Assembly: GCA_024403485.1 (NCBI GenBank)
Contig: JAKSRT010000008.1
Location: forward strand, 1-41,631
DNA length: 41,631 bases
Direction: 5' to 3'
DNA from: Lachnospiraceae bacterium
Lineage (GTDB): Bacteria > Bacillota > Clostridia > Lachnospirales > Lachnospiraceae
Shown here: positions 1 through 8,436 of the stretch, piece after piece
How the letters are laid out: each line of letters starts with the position of its first letter
Numbering within the stretch: the first letter of the stretch is position 1
Program-made: the position numbers and the translations under genes
Notes under the pieces: generated by a model
Seen by the model: the letters and a program-made list of their open reading frames with translations, nothing else
Told to the model about the DNA's origin: nothing
The model's database searches: none

Positions 1-331
<331 letters not shown>

Positions 332-348
332 CTAATGTTTAAATTACT

Positions 349-930
349 TTATTCAACAACAGACACCATTGAATGTCTTACAACGGAATCTTTGTACATA
401 TAACCCTTTTGAAACTCTGCCGCTACCATGCCGCTTTCAAGTTCGTCGCTTTGCGCCTGCATTACCGCATTATGAAATTCGGGGTTAAATTCTTTTCCAA
501 CAGCTTCAATAGGTGTAACACCTATTTTTTCAAGTTCTGTCATAAGCTGTCTGTAAATAAGGTTCATACCTTCTACAAAGGCTTTAGCCGATTCATCCTG
601 GGGGGCTGTATCAAGTCCTCTTTCGAAGTTATCAACCACCGGAAGAATCTTTTCGATTACACTTTTGGCTCCCATACCGAACATTGCAGCTTTTTCGTTT
701 TCGGTACGGCGTCTGAAATTTTCAAACTCTGCCAACTGACGCTTGGTTGTATCTTCAAGTTCTGCAACCCTTGTTTCAAGAGCTTCAACCTTTTTGTCTT
801 TTTTATCTTTTTTCTTTTTCTTGTCTTCTTTAGCGTTATCCTCGCCTGCAATAGGTTCAGCGGATTCTTCAGGAGTTTCACAGGCAACTTCTTCTGTTGC
901 TTCCTCCTGCTTTAATTCTTCATCTGCCAC
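349..930 (-). CDS. grpE: Nucleotide exchange factor GrpE
   Basis: GrpE releases ADP from DnaK and acts as a dimer in the cytosol. The 193-residue product has a highly charged, low-complexity N-terminus (acidic, then a Lys/Asp-rich block at about residues 36-48). A coiled-coil segment follows, including FENFRRRTE, typical of the long GrpE dimer helix. The C-terminal beta-domain has the family pattern GVTPIEAVGKEFNPEFHNAVM and ends in KGYMYKDSVVRHSMV. It sits between hrcA and dnaK with short gaps. The length is normal for Firmicutes. Confidence 0.97.
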   Translation of the reverse strand: MADEELKQEEATEEVACETPEESAEPIAGEDNAKEDKKKKKDKKDKKVEALETRVAELEDTTKRQLAEFENFRRRTENEKAAMFGMGAKSVIEKILPVVDNFERGLDTAPQDESAKAFVEGMNLIYRQLMTELEKIGVTPIEAVGKEFNPEFHNAVMQAQSDELESGMVAAEFQKGYMYKDSVVRHSMVSVVE

Positions 931-939
931 TTTGTTTCA

Positions 940-1965
940 CTATCCTTTACTATATAAATCATCCAACTGATTTTTAAGCTGTTTTAATGTACCCACTACT
1001 CTGTCGTAGTCCATTCTCTTAGGACCGACAATTCCGATGGTACCTTTGATTCCGTCTTCAATCTCATATGTAGCGGTAACTACGCTGCAGTCTCTTAAGC
1101 TTTCGACCGGAGCTTCATCACCGATATAAACTCTGATTCCGGTATTTTCGCTTGCCAGAGAACCAAGCGCAAGTTCCGTAAGCGGCTGCTTTTCTTCAAA
1201 TGTATGTATCAGTTCGCCGGCTCTCTCTCTGTCCGCAAGTTCCGGATACTTTAATATGTTATTGGCACCGCTTGTATAAATTTCCAGATCATCATCGGAT
1301 CTGATTGCTTCCGCTACGGCATCCAAAACATTTCCGATAATGTCCGAATGAACACCGGCCTGCTTTTTCAATACCGATATCATGGAAAGATTTATTTCTT
1401 CAACGCTTAATCCCGTTAAATTAGTATTCATCAAAAGATTAAGTTTTAGCAAAGCCTCATCATCAAAAGTTTCTGCTGTTTCAATTATATGGTTCTTGAT
1501 AACATTGCCTTCGGTAACAATTACCGCAAGGAGTTGTCCCGAACCAACCCGGGAAAGCTGAATAAATTTCAATTTATTCTGATGAAATCTCGGTGAGGAA
1601 ATCATTGTTGCGTAATTGGTATTAACTGCCAGTGCTTTTGCGGCCTGTTTTAAAAGGTCATCAAGCTTTTCTTCTTTTTCAAGAAGCAGCTCCTTGATTT
1701 CATCAACTTCCTTTTCTTTTTCCCTAAGCATACAGTCAACATACAATCTGTAACCCTTATCGGAAGGAATACGGCCTGCAGAAGTGTGCGGCTGCACTAT
1801 ATAACCCATTTCCTCAAGATCGGCCATTTCATTTCTTATAGTGGCGGAGCTTAGGTTCAAATCGGTATATTTTGAAATTGTACGACTTCCGACAGGTTCA
1901 CCGGTCTCTAAATAATTTCTGACCACGGCCTGAAGGATTTTCATTTTACGTTCGTCTAATTCCAC
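940..1965 (-). CDS. hrcA: Heat-inducible transcription repressor HrcA
   Basis: HrcA is the repressor that binds CIRCE elements and holds class I heat-shock genes off until GroE is titrated away. The 341-residue protein starts with a winged-helix domain (about residues 1-75, including SSATIRNEMADLEEMGYIVQPHTSAGRIPSDKGYR split over two helices) followed by the GAF-like HrcA domain. The start is GTG at 1965, with an AAGGGG Shine-Dalgarno just upstream. It is the first gene of the operon and lies directly downstream of a CIRCE copy, so it represses itself together with grpE and dnaK. Confidence 0.97.
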   Translation of the reverse strand: MELDERKMKILQAVVRNYLETGEPVGSRTISKYTDLNLSSATIRNEMADLEEMGYIVQPHTSAGRIPSDKGYRLYVDCMLREKEKEVDEIKELLLEKEEKLDDLLKQAAKALAVNTNYATMISSPRFHQNKLKFIQLSRVGSGQLLAVIVTEGNVIKNHIIETAETFDDEALLKLNLLMNTNLTGLSVEEINLSMISVLKKQAGVHSDIIGNVLDAVAEAIRSDDDLEIYTSGANNILKYPELADRERAGELIHTFEEKQPLTELALGSLASENTGIRVYIGDEAPVESLRDCSVVTATYEIEDGIKGTIGIVGPKRMDYDRVVGTLKQLKNQLDDLYSKG

Positions 1966-2010
1966 GTCCGTTCCCCTTATCGATATTCAAAGCTACCGGT
2001 TAACTGTTTG

Positions 2011-2037
2011 TTAGCACTCACCTCGTTCGAGTGCTAA
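2011..2037 (-). promoter_or_regulatory. CIRCE operator (HrcA binding site)
   Basis: Perfect 9-bp inverted repeat TTAGCACTC / GAGTGCTAA separated by 9 bp, which is the canonical CIRCE structure. It lies between the hrcA promoter and the hrcA start, in the transcribed leader, where HrcA binding blocks transcription of hrcA-grpE-dnaK. Confidence 0.98.
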
Positions 2038-2048
2038 CATCTAAATGT

Positions 2049-2077
2049 AATCTATCACTGCCCCCCGTCAATGTCAA
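2049..2077 (-). promoter_or_regulatory. Sigma-A type promoter of hrcA-grpE-dnaK
   Basis: On the minus strand a consensus -35 TTGACA (2072-2077) is separated by exactly 17 bp from a -10 TAGATT (2049-2054). Transcription would start near 2042, just before the CIRCE element. The spacer contains a run of six G residues. Confidence 0.85.
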
Positions 2078-2100
2078 TAAATAAGTGCTGTCAAATTATT

Positions 2101-2167
2101 AAAAAAATATAAAAGAAAAATCTCTTCATAGCAGCCAGAGTTTTAACTGTTTGCTATAAAGAGATTT
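2101..2167 (-). terminator. Rho-independent terminator after the GT-C-like gene
   Basis: The arms AAATCTCTT...AAGAGATTT (2118-2126 and 2159-2167) are extended by an inner pairing ATAGCA/TGCTAT. On the minus strand they are followed by a T-rich tail across 2117-2101. The hairpin ends the operon of the patatin-like and GT-C-like genes and separates it from the heat-shock promoter. Confidence 0.85.
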
Positions 2168-2189
2168 CAATACCAAATTAGCATATTTA

Positions 2190-3743
2190 TTATCTTATAT
2201 CATACATTACAAAATAGTCATTTCGCGCAATTTCTTTGCCAATACCCGTTTCAAGCATCTTGCACTCAACCGTTCCGCCCGGAACAGTAGCTATAAATCC
2301 CGATTTTAGTGCTTCCAGATTTTCATATGTAAAATCCGACGTACATATATTTAATGCAAAACCGTCCGGAATTGCATAAAGCATGCGCCATAAGGTTTCA
2401 CTGTAATCCTCTTCACCCGGAGAATGATCGACAGAAACCCACACAACCGTATTATCCCAACTTACACCTTTGGTAAGTTCCATCTTACCGTCCAACTGCT
2501 TTTCTATATTCTCAACCCAGTCAATTCCGTCGGACCTATAAGAAACATGGTAGTAGTAATTGTCGGTTCCTTTGTAAATAAATACCCAGCAAAATGCCAA
2601 AAATACTCCAAGCGAAGCAACAAGATTAATCTTATCAATACCATTATTGCCGAATGTTTCCATGCCAAGTATCAGACAACCGGTAAAAATGAAGCCAAAC
2701 AGGTGCCTTGCACCCACTCCGATTTTATACATCAAAATAATAGCTAAAATCATTCCGATAAGCATAACCGCAAAAGAAGCTGTAACAGCGGCTTCTTTTC
2801 TTTTGCATTTAATACTTTTAATCCCAAGAAACGCAAAAAGAAGAATAAATGCAAAAAATATACCATAATAGGCCGAACCGCCTTCGCCGTAACGAAGACC
2901 CGGCCATATACATCCCACAGCCTGAGCACCTGCAGTTCTAAGTTTGTCTATAATAAATTTAAATCCCGCTCCGAGTCCCTCCGTAAAGAAGAGGGTCATC
3001 CAGGAAGTGCCCACCTCGTTGGTAAAGTAAGGCGAAGAGAGCATTTTTGTTATTACGGCATATATAAATAAAGAAACAACAAAGACTCCTGCCGGTAATA
3101 CAGCTTTTATTTTCTTTCGCCTGAGTTCAATAATAAGCGGAATAAGAATCAGCAAAGCCAAATAAGGCCTCATTAAAACCCCTATAAAAAAGAAAATATA
3201 AGCGGTAGTCATATAAGTCTTTTTGTAGGTATTAAGACACGGATACCAGCATGCCAGCATAATAATAACGGTAAATAAAGCCGGAATTTCGGGCATACAG
3301 GACATCATAAATCTTGAAAACGGAGTCAACGCAGAAATTAGTAAAGCCATAACGGCAAGCTGCAGCTTACCCGGTCTGACCAGCCATACAAATATAAACA
3401 GCGCAATGCTCATCAGCAAAATATTGCAAAGAACCGGAGCCAACACATTCCAACCGAATATTACGCCAAACAGTGACCAAAAAATCAGCAGTAAAGGGCT
3501 CCAGGTACCAAATGTAAGATAGGGCGCCGCGCCTTCATTGTAGCCAAAGTACCCTTGGGGAATTCCATGGGATACCACTCCGGATGTCAATTGATAATAA
3601 AAAAGCTCATCCTGCCAGTTTGATCCGCAAAACCATACGTCGAAAAGACCCTCGCCATTGGCAAGAGCCCTTAATACACACAGTAAAATTGGAAGAAATG
3701 CCATTAAAGCGGCACCTATCAAACGTTCTTTGTTATTTTTCAT
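2190..3743 (-). CDS. Polytopic membrane protein, GT-C glycosyltransferase-like
   Basis: The 517-residue protein has about ten to twelve predicted membrane segments and a soluble C-terminal tail from about residue 400. After the first membrane helix comes a loop with an acidic pair (WQDELFYY, Asp45-Glu46). That placement matches the first extracytoplasmic loop of GT-C glycosyltransferases, where an acidic residue is catalytic. Such enzymes transfer sugars from lipid-phosphate donors on the outer face of the membrane. The start overlaps the end of the patatin-like gene by 11 bp, implying translational coupling. No specific family was recognised, so substrate and product are unknown and the function is inferred from topology only. 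Confidence 0.6.
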   Translation of the reverse strand: MKNNKERLIGAALMAFLPILLCVLRALANGEGLFDVWFCGSNWQDELFYYQLTSGVVSHGIPQGYFGYNEGAAPYLTFGTWSPLLLIFWSLFGVIFGWNVLAPVLCNILLMSIALFIFVWLVRPGKLQLAVMALLISALTPFSRFMMSCMPEIPALFTVIIMLACWYPCLNTYKKTYMTTAYIFFFIGVLMRPYLALLILIPLIIELRRKKIKAVLPAGVFVVSLFIYAVITKMLSSPYFTNEVGTSWMTLFFTEGLGAGFKFIIDKLRTAGAQAVGCIWPGLRYGEGGSAYYGIFFAFILLFAFLGIKSIKCKRKEAAVTASFAVMLIGMILAIILMYKIGVGARHLFGFIFTGCLILGMETFGNNGIDKINLVASLGVFLAFCWVFIYKGTDNYYYHVSYRSDGIDWVENIEKQLDGKMELTKGVSWDNTVVWVSVDHSPGEEDYSETLWRMLYAIPDGFALNICTSDFTYENLEALKSGFIATVPGGTVECKMLETGIGKEIARNDYFVMYDIR

Positions 3744-4584
3744 TCAAATATTCCATCATGGCTTCATATTTTGAAGCGGCATCATTATAACCCTGCTCGT
3801 AAAGAACGGACAGTTTTTCTGAATCCTTTTCGAGTCTTGAAATCTCAAGATCGGTATGCGGGCGAATCAAAAACAATTTTCCCTGCGAAGCCTGTTCTTC
3901 AATGTAATCCACAGTTTCATTATAAACAACATGCCTATTTTTCATGAGTTCATAAACCTTAGGATACTTTCTGTATTTGGCTTTAATCAGTGAAACCGTC
4001 TTTTCGGGCTCTCTTCTGTAGCCTTCGGATTTTGTCATTACAACAATATTTTTTACGTTTCCGTCAGCTTCGCTTCTTTTTATGGGAATGGAATCGGCAA
4101 TTCCACCATCAAGATAGAGATGTCCGTCTATTTTTACATTTTTTGAAACTAACGGAAGTGAACTCGAAGCTCTAATATAGTCGATGTCTTTTTCCATATC
4201 GGTAAGTTCATGGTAAACCGCCTCACCTGATTCAATGTCGGTTACAACCGCAAATGCCTTTCCCTCATGCTTGGCAAACGCATCATAGTCGTAAGGGTTT
4301 AAATAATTTGGAATCAGATTATAGTTGGTATCCACATTAAATATGTCTCCGGTGGTCGCCAGGCTGTACAAACCCATGTAATGCCTGTCATTTAAATAGT
4401 CAAGCATAACATCTCTTCCACGGCCCTTCTGTTTTGATAAAAAGCTTGACATAGTGCAAGCTCCGGCAGACACTCCGTAATAATATGCAAAAGAAAGATT
4501 CTTATCCAGGAAGAAGTCCAGCACTCCGGCAGTATATATGCCTTTCATACCGCCGCCTTCCAAAACAAGTCCTGCGTTAATCAT
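3733..4584 (-). CDS. Patatin-like phospholipase family protein
   Basis: This is a predicted serine acyl hydrolase with a Ser-Asp dyad, probably cytosolic or membrane-peripheral. The 283-residue protein shows the glycine-rich oxyanion loop GGGMKG (residues 10-15), the nucleophile elbow GVSAG (37-41, Ser39) and the catalytic DGG (Asp159). It is close to the YjjU/RssA-like bacterial patatin subgroup in length and motif spacing. GAGG lies 6 bases before the ATG at 4584. Its last codons overlap the start of the GT-C-like gene, so the two are one transcription unit. The lipid substrate is not evident from sequence. Confidence 0.9.
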   Translation of the reverse strand: MINAGLVLEGGGMKGIYTAGVLDFFLDKNLSFAYYYGVSAGACTMSSFLSKQKGRGRDVMLDYLNDRHYMGLYSLATTGDIFNVDTNYNLIPNYLNPYDYDAFAKHEGKAFAVVTDIESGEAVYHELTDMEKDIDYIRASSSLPLVSKNVKIDGHLYLDGGIADSIPIKRSEADGNVKNIVVMTKSEGYRREPEKTVSLIKAKYRKYPKVYELMKNRHVVYNETVDYIEEQASQGKLFLIRPHTDLEISRLEKDSEKLSVLYEQGYNDAASKYEAMMEYLNEK

Positions 4585-4646
4585 ACAATCCTCATATTCC
4601 GCATCCGAATATATTTAACATAGCTGATAGATGCTATGGATGCTGT

Positions 4647-5840
4647 TTATCTGTTCGGGTATTCGGTTTCAACAAATTTTCTCAAATTAGCAAGCGATCT
4701 TTCAACCTTTTCGGTTTCGATGCAGTATGCCATTCTAAAATAGCCGGGGCAATCAAAAGAATCAGCCGGAACAAGAACAAGATCGTACTTAAGTGCCTTC
4801 TGCGAGAATGCTACGGCGTCGTCTTCCAGGGCCTTGGGGAAAATGTAGAAAGTTCCGCCGGGCTTCACTACTTCAAATCCGAGCTTAACCAACTCATCGT
4901 AGAGAAGGTTCATGTTTTTCTCATATACACTTAAGTCCGAAGTCATATCAATAACCTGAGCACAAGCCTGCTGAATAATCGAAGCAGGGCAATTGTGACC
5001 GGTTCCGCGAGAAATCTGACCGCACATAGCAACAATAGTTTCCGAATCAGGGTCTGCAGGGTTACATGCCACATAACCGATTCTTTCGCCGGGAAGTGAT
5101 AAAGACTTCGAGAAAGAATAACAGGTAAGAGTATATTTGTAATACTTTGCGGGGTAGGGATTATCTACACCGTCAAAGATTATTTCACGGTAAGGTTCAT
5201 CGGAAATAAGATAAATATTGAATCCGTATTCAGCTGATTTTTCTTCAAGTTTGGCAGCCAGCTTTTTAATGGTCTCTTCAGAGTAAACAACACCGGTAGG
5301 GTTGTTGGGTGTATTAATAAGAACCGCTTTTACATTAGGATTCAGCAACTTATCAAACTTTTCAAAGTTAATTTGAAATGCCTTTGTATCTGCGGGAACG
5401 ACTGTAATCTTTGCACCGGTTCCGGTTACATAGGGAATATATTCCGGGAAAAACGGTGCAAAAACCATAACTTCATCGCCCGGAACCGTAACCGCTCTTA
5501 ATGCATGAGCAATTGCTCCTGCCGCACCTGATGTGGGAAAAATGTCTGAAGGTTTATATGTCATACCGAAACGTCTGTTAAGAGAATCCGCAACAGCCTT
5601 TTTGAATTCGGGATTACCAAGAGTAGGACTGTATCCGTGAAGTTCCATAGCTGTTTTTTCATCCATAAGAGCCTTCATTGCATTATTAAACTCTTCAGGA
5701 GCCGCTACGGAGGGATTGCCAAGACTGAAATCAAATACATTGTCATAGCCTATTTCTTTGCCTCTTTCCGTAGCAAATTCCGAAAGCTGTCTTATTACAG
5801 ATTTTTTGCCAAGCATTGCTTTGTAATTTTCGTTAATCAA
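4647..5840 (-). CDS. PLP-dependent class I/II aminotransferase
   Basis: A fold-type I aminotransferase (AspC/AlaT-like) that would transfer amino groups between an amino acid and a 2-oxoacid in the cytosol. In 397 residues it shows NNPTG (179-183), the PLP-pyridine Asp214 in ISDEPY, the Schiff-base Lys245 in YSFSKSLSLPGERIGY and a later conserved FYIFPKA strand. The start is TTG at 5840, supported by GGAGGTG five bases upstream. The amino-acid preference cannot be fixed from sequence; in-family members are often annotated as aspartate or aromatic aminotransferases. Confidence 0.9.
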   Translation of the reverse strand: MINENYKAMLGKKSVIRQLSEFATERGKEIGYDNVFDFSLGNPSVAAPEEFNNAMKALMDEKTAMELHGYSPTLGNPEFKKAVADSLNRRFGMTYKPSDIFPTSGAAGAIAHALRAVTVPGDEVMVFAPFFPEYIPYVTGTGAKITVVPADTKAFQINFEKFDKLLNPNVKAVLINTPNNPTGVVYSEETIKKLAAKLEEKSAEYGFNIYLISDEPYREIIFDGVDNPYPAKYYKYTLTCYSFSKSLSLPGERIGYVACNPADPDSETIVAMCGQISRGTGHNCPASIIQQACAQVIDMTSDLSVYEKNMNLLYDELVKLGFEVVKPGGTFYIFPKALEDDAVAFSQKALKYDLVLVPADSFDCPGYFRMAYCIETEKVERSLANLRKFVETEYPNR

Positions 5841-5913
5841 TTGTGCACCTCCGCCATATATTTATATAAAATCGTTTTGTTATTCGCTCAAATTTCTTTA
5901 CTGTTCGTTAGGA

Positions 5914-5919
5914 ATTATA
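5914..5919 (-). promoter_or_regulatory. Probable -10 box of the aminotransferase gene
   Basis: A perfect TATAAT on the minus strand, preceded by TGC, lies about 75 bp upstream of the TTG start. No good -35 is visible at 16-18 bp spacing, so this is only a partial promoter match. Confidence 0.5.
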
Positions 5920-5980
5920 GCATTTTTTATATATTATTTCATCCCACTTATCGGTAAATCGACCGACTTATTACTCTGCT

Positions 5981-6775
5981 TCAAATTTTGAACTGAAGAT
6001 ATTCATATTCAATTCCGTTTACCTTTCGAATACCACTATTTAAAAATCCAAGCTTATTAAGAATATGTTTCGATGGTTCATTACCCTCCATTACCAAAGC
6101 ATATACCGACTCAAATTCCAGCTTTTTTGCCATCTCAATACAGGCTTTTACCGCTTCGGTTGCATATCCCTGTCCCTGATAAGCCGTTCCAATCAAAAAA
6201 CCTATTTCCACATCATCAAATCCGGCTCTTACAGTTAATCCGGCTCTGCCTATTACTTCGTTCGTGGCCTTTTCGATTATTGTCCAGATTCCAAAACCTT
6301 GCACTTTGTAAACTTTTTCTGCATATTCCAGCGCATATTTCTTTTCTTCTTCTATATCTTCATATAGCTTTTCATTAAATAGAGTCATAGCCGGATCTTT
6401 ATATATTTCAAAAAAAGTATCCACATCCTCTTGTGTAGTTTCTCGAATTATAAGGCGGTCCGTCTCAATTATTTCCCACGGAATATTATTTATTCGCTGC
6501 CATATTTTTATGAAATAATCCGGTTCACAGTCACCCGGGTACATTACAAAATATTTGGCTCCCAAGAAAGAATCCATATCGGAAATGTCATTAATTAATA
6601 TAAGTGAATCGGGATTTTTTAAATAAATGTCTTTGCTGTCAGTTATCAGCAAAGTGTCTTTTTTGCTATAAGCGCAGCAATCTCCGCATTCAACTGCTAT
6701 GCCCTGTTCTTTCATTGAATTAACGAAATCTTCGCCGGGAACATATGATGTTGAAGCAAAACATATTCTCTTCAT
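5981..6775 (-). CDS. GNAT N-acetyltransferase with an extra N-terminal domain
   Basis: Residues about 105-264 form a RimJ/RimL-type GNAT domain. It starts with ETDRLIIRETTQEDVDTFFEI, has the acetyl-CoA pyrophosphate loop QGQGYATEA and ends with ILNKLGFLNSGIRKV. Residues 1-100 form a separate alpha/beta segment with short hydrophobic strands (DTLLITDS, DSLILIND, AKYFVMYP). It resembles the C-terminal half of a HAD-like fold but lacks a full catalytic set. The acetylated substrate is unknown. The start has GGAGG 5 bases upstream. It is transcribed away from the cyclophilin gene. Confidence 0.85.
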   Translation of the reverse strand: MKRICFASTSYVPGEDFVNSMKEQGIAVECGDCCAYSKKDTLLITDSKDIYLKNPDSLILINDISDMDSFLGAKYFVMYPGDCEPDYFIKIWQRINNIPWEIIETDRLIIRETTQEDVDTFFEIYKDPAMTLFNEKLYEDIEEEKKYALEYAEKVYKVQGFGIWTIIEKATNEVIGRAGLTVRAGFDDVEIGFLIGTAYQGQGYATEAVKACIEMAKKLEFESVYALVMEGNEPSKHILNKLGFLNSGIRKVNGIEYEYLQFKI

Positions 6776-6883
6776 TTACATTCCTCCGGAAATATTTTAT
6801 CATAACTTTGTCAAAAGAAAATGCTGTCCCTAAGCCGCAAATGCAATGAGGCTTAAATCCAATCAGACAGCGTAAGGAGTAAA

Positions 6884-7396
6884 ATGGCTAAAAATCCTAT
6901 CGTCACAATAAAAATGGCCAATGATCTTGGTACAATTAAAATTGAACTTTATCCCGATGTAGCGCCTATTACCGTCGATAACTTTGTTAAGCTGGTTCAA
7001 AAGGGCTTCTACAACGGACTTATTTTCCATCGCGTAATCAAAGGCTTTATGATTCAGGGCGGTGATCCCACCGGTACCGGAATGGGTGGTCCCGGTCATA
7101 ATATAAAGGGCGAATTTGCTTCAAACGGAGTCAAGAACGATCTTGCACATACCGAAGGAGTTATTTCCATGGCAAGAAGTCAGCATCCCGATTCTGCCGG
7201 TTCACAGTTCTTTATTATGCATAAAACTTCTCCGCATCTTGATGGCGCTTATGCAGCTTTCGGAAAAACCATTGAGGGAATGGATGTAGTAAACAAGATT
7301 GCCGAAACCAAAACTGACTGGAGCGACAGACCTTTAGAAGAAGTTGCTATGGAAGAGGTTACCGTTGATCTTGGTGACTATGTTGTTGCGGAATAA
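6884..7396 (+). CDS. Cyclophilin-type peptidyl-prolyl cis-trans isomerase
   Basis: Catalyses cis-trans isomerisation of prolyl bonds in the cytosol; there is no signal peptide. The 170-residue protein shows FHRVIKGFMIQGGDPTGTG (about 48-66), with the catalytic Arg in FHR and Gln in MIQGGD. SQFFI and LDGAYAAFGKTIEGMDVV follow later, as in the short bacterial PpiB group. AAGGAG lies 5 bases before the ATG. It is a single-gene unit ended by the hairpin at 7426. ppiB is the likely name, but cyclophilin paralogues are common. Confidence 0.95.
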   Translation: MAKNPIVTIKMANDLGTIKIELYPDVAPITVDNFVKLVQKGFYNGLIFHRVIKGFMIQGGDPTGTGMGGPGHNIKGEFASNGVKNDLAHTEGVISMARSQHPDSAGSQFFIMHKTSPHLDGAYAAFGKTIEGMDVVNKIAETKTDWSDRPLEEVAMEEVTVDLGDYVVAE

Positions 7397-7425
7397 TTGC
7401 ATTTAATAATTTGTGAATATAAAAT

Positions 7426-7490
7426 AAGGTCGGATTTTTGTAAATATTCCTTTTTAGGAAATATTGCAAATAGACCGACCTTTTCTTATT
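7426..7490. terminator. Bidirectional terminator between ppiB and the TPR gene
   Basis: Outer arms AAGGTCGG (7426-7433) and CCGACCTT (7475-7482) enclose an inner hairpin AATATTCC/GGAAATATT. The tail is TTTTCTTATT on the plus strand and a T-rich stretch on the minus strand, so it can end both convergent genes. Confidence 0.85.
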
Positions 7491-7525
7491 ACTCTGTTTT
7501 TAATAATTGCGGCTCGAAAAACTTA

Positions 7526-7984
7526 CTAATCGCCAAGGAGTCCGCTGTCCCATCCGCAAACCGTACACTTTTTGGTTGTGGAACTGTCTCCCTCTGATAA
7601 AGTATGTTCTGTTATACCGTTTTCAGAAACTGAACAAACAAAAGAAATACAGTCACCCTTCAGTTCTTCAAATCTATCGATAACAGCCTGATTTTCTGTA
7701 TTCTGCGCATCGACATAAAGAGATACCAGAGCTTTGTCGTATTCACCAAGGGAAATATAGACATCTGATTTGCCAATATATGCATCAGCGTTATTTGGAT
7801 CTATTTCTGCAGCTCTTCCAAAATATGTAAGTGCCTGTGTGTAATCATTCTCATCAAGATATCTGTATGCCAATCTGACTCTGCTTTGAGCCTCAACCGT
7901 TATGTTTTGGCCGCAGGCTGTATTTCCGATTACTGTAGCCATCAATATTGATACTGCCAATATTTTATATAATGCTTTTTTCAT
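7526..7984 (-). CDS. Small exported TPR protein, probable lipoprotein
   Basis: The 152-residue protein starts at the ATG at 7984, which has GGGAG 7 bases upstream; an in-frame ATG at 8008 lacks such a site. It has a signal peptide (MKKALYKILAVSILMATVIG...) ending in NTAC, a weak lipobox with Cys24. Two tetratricopeptide repeats follow (about residues 30-95, for example DYTQALTYFGRAAEIDPNNADAYIGKSDVYISLGEYDKAL). The C-terminus carries a short Cys-X2-Cys segment (KKCTVCGWDSG) that could bind metal or form a disulfide. TPRs mediate protein contacts; no partner is evident nearby. Transcribed alone from its own promoter. Confidence 0.8.
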   Translation of the reverse strand: MKKALYKILAVSILMATVIGNTACGQNITVEAQSRVRLAYRYLDENDYTQALTYFGRAAEIDPNNADAYIGKSDVYISLGEYDKALVSLYVDAQNTENQAVIDRFEELKGDCISFVCSVSENGITEHTLSEGDSSTTKKCTVCGWDSGLLGD

Positions 7985-8018
7985 TTTGTGCTCCCTTATT
8001 TTATACATATATCTAATA

Positions 8019-8046
8019 ATACTAAAACATTTCTTTTAATTGTAAA
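8019..8046 (-). promoter_or_regulatory. Putative promoter of the TPR protein gene
   Basis: Minus strand -35 TTTACA (8041-8046), 16-bp spacer and -10 TAGTAT (8019-8024), 35 bp before the start codon. Confidence 0.55.
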
Positions 8047-8351
8047 GGTTATTTTTTATTCATTTATTCATGTACTCTTCTGCTTAGTTCCAAAAAACAA
8101 TATCGCAATTGAGTGAATTAACCATATATTAATTATAATTGTCTGTTAATTTATTCTTAATATTTTAAGTTTTCGGCCTTAAATATACAACTTTAATGCG
8201 CTTGTTCATATTTTGTTAACATTTTGTTTTAAGTTCGTTTATTTACATAACATTTTTTAGTCATTATTGAAGTGTATATTTATATCATAAACAACAAGCA
8301 ATACAATTTACTTAGTTTTCATCTAGTTTAATAAAAACTTTTTCATAATAA
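8047..8351. other. AT-rich intergenic stretch without a recognisable gene
   Basis: About 300 bp between the TPR promoter and the lipid-kinase terminator. It is strongly AT-rich, has no ORF with a ribosome site and no clear riboswitch or RNA-gene signature. Several TTGTTAACA/TTTTGTT-like motifs occur near 8210-8230, without evident symmetry. Confidence 0.6.
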
Positions 8352-8380
8352 ATGCCGGGCCAACACAGTTGTCCCGGCAT
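8341..8380 (-). terminator. Terminator hairpin after the lipid kinase gene
   Basis: Arms ATGCCGGG (8352-8359) and CCCGGCAT (8373-8380) with inner CAAC/GTTG pairing form a strong GC hairpin. The following minus-strand tail (TTTATTATG, then more Ts) is only moderately T-rich. Confidence 0.65.
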
Positions 8381-8436
8381 CCTCCCTTTTATGGGGATAT
8401 TCTGTAAATATTATCAATATATCACTTTGTTACAAA

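Noticed and set aside
373-915. Plus-strand open frame of 180 codons opposite grpE
   Set aside because: It mirrors the grpE reading frame, with Phe/Leu runs from the Lys/Glu-rich region; no supporting signals.
4619-4638. Short inverted repeat CATAGC/GCTATG between the aminotransferase and patatin genes
   Set aside because: Only 6-bp arms with no T-tract; too weak to call a terminator or operator.
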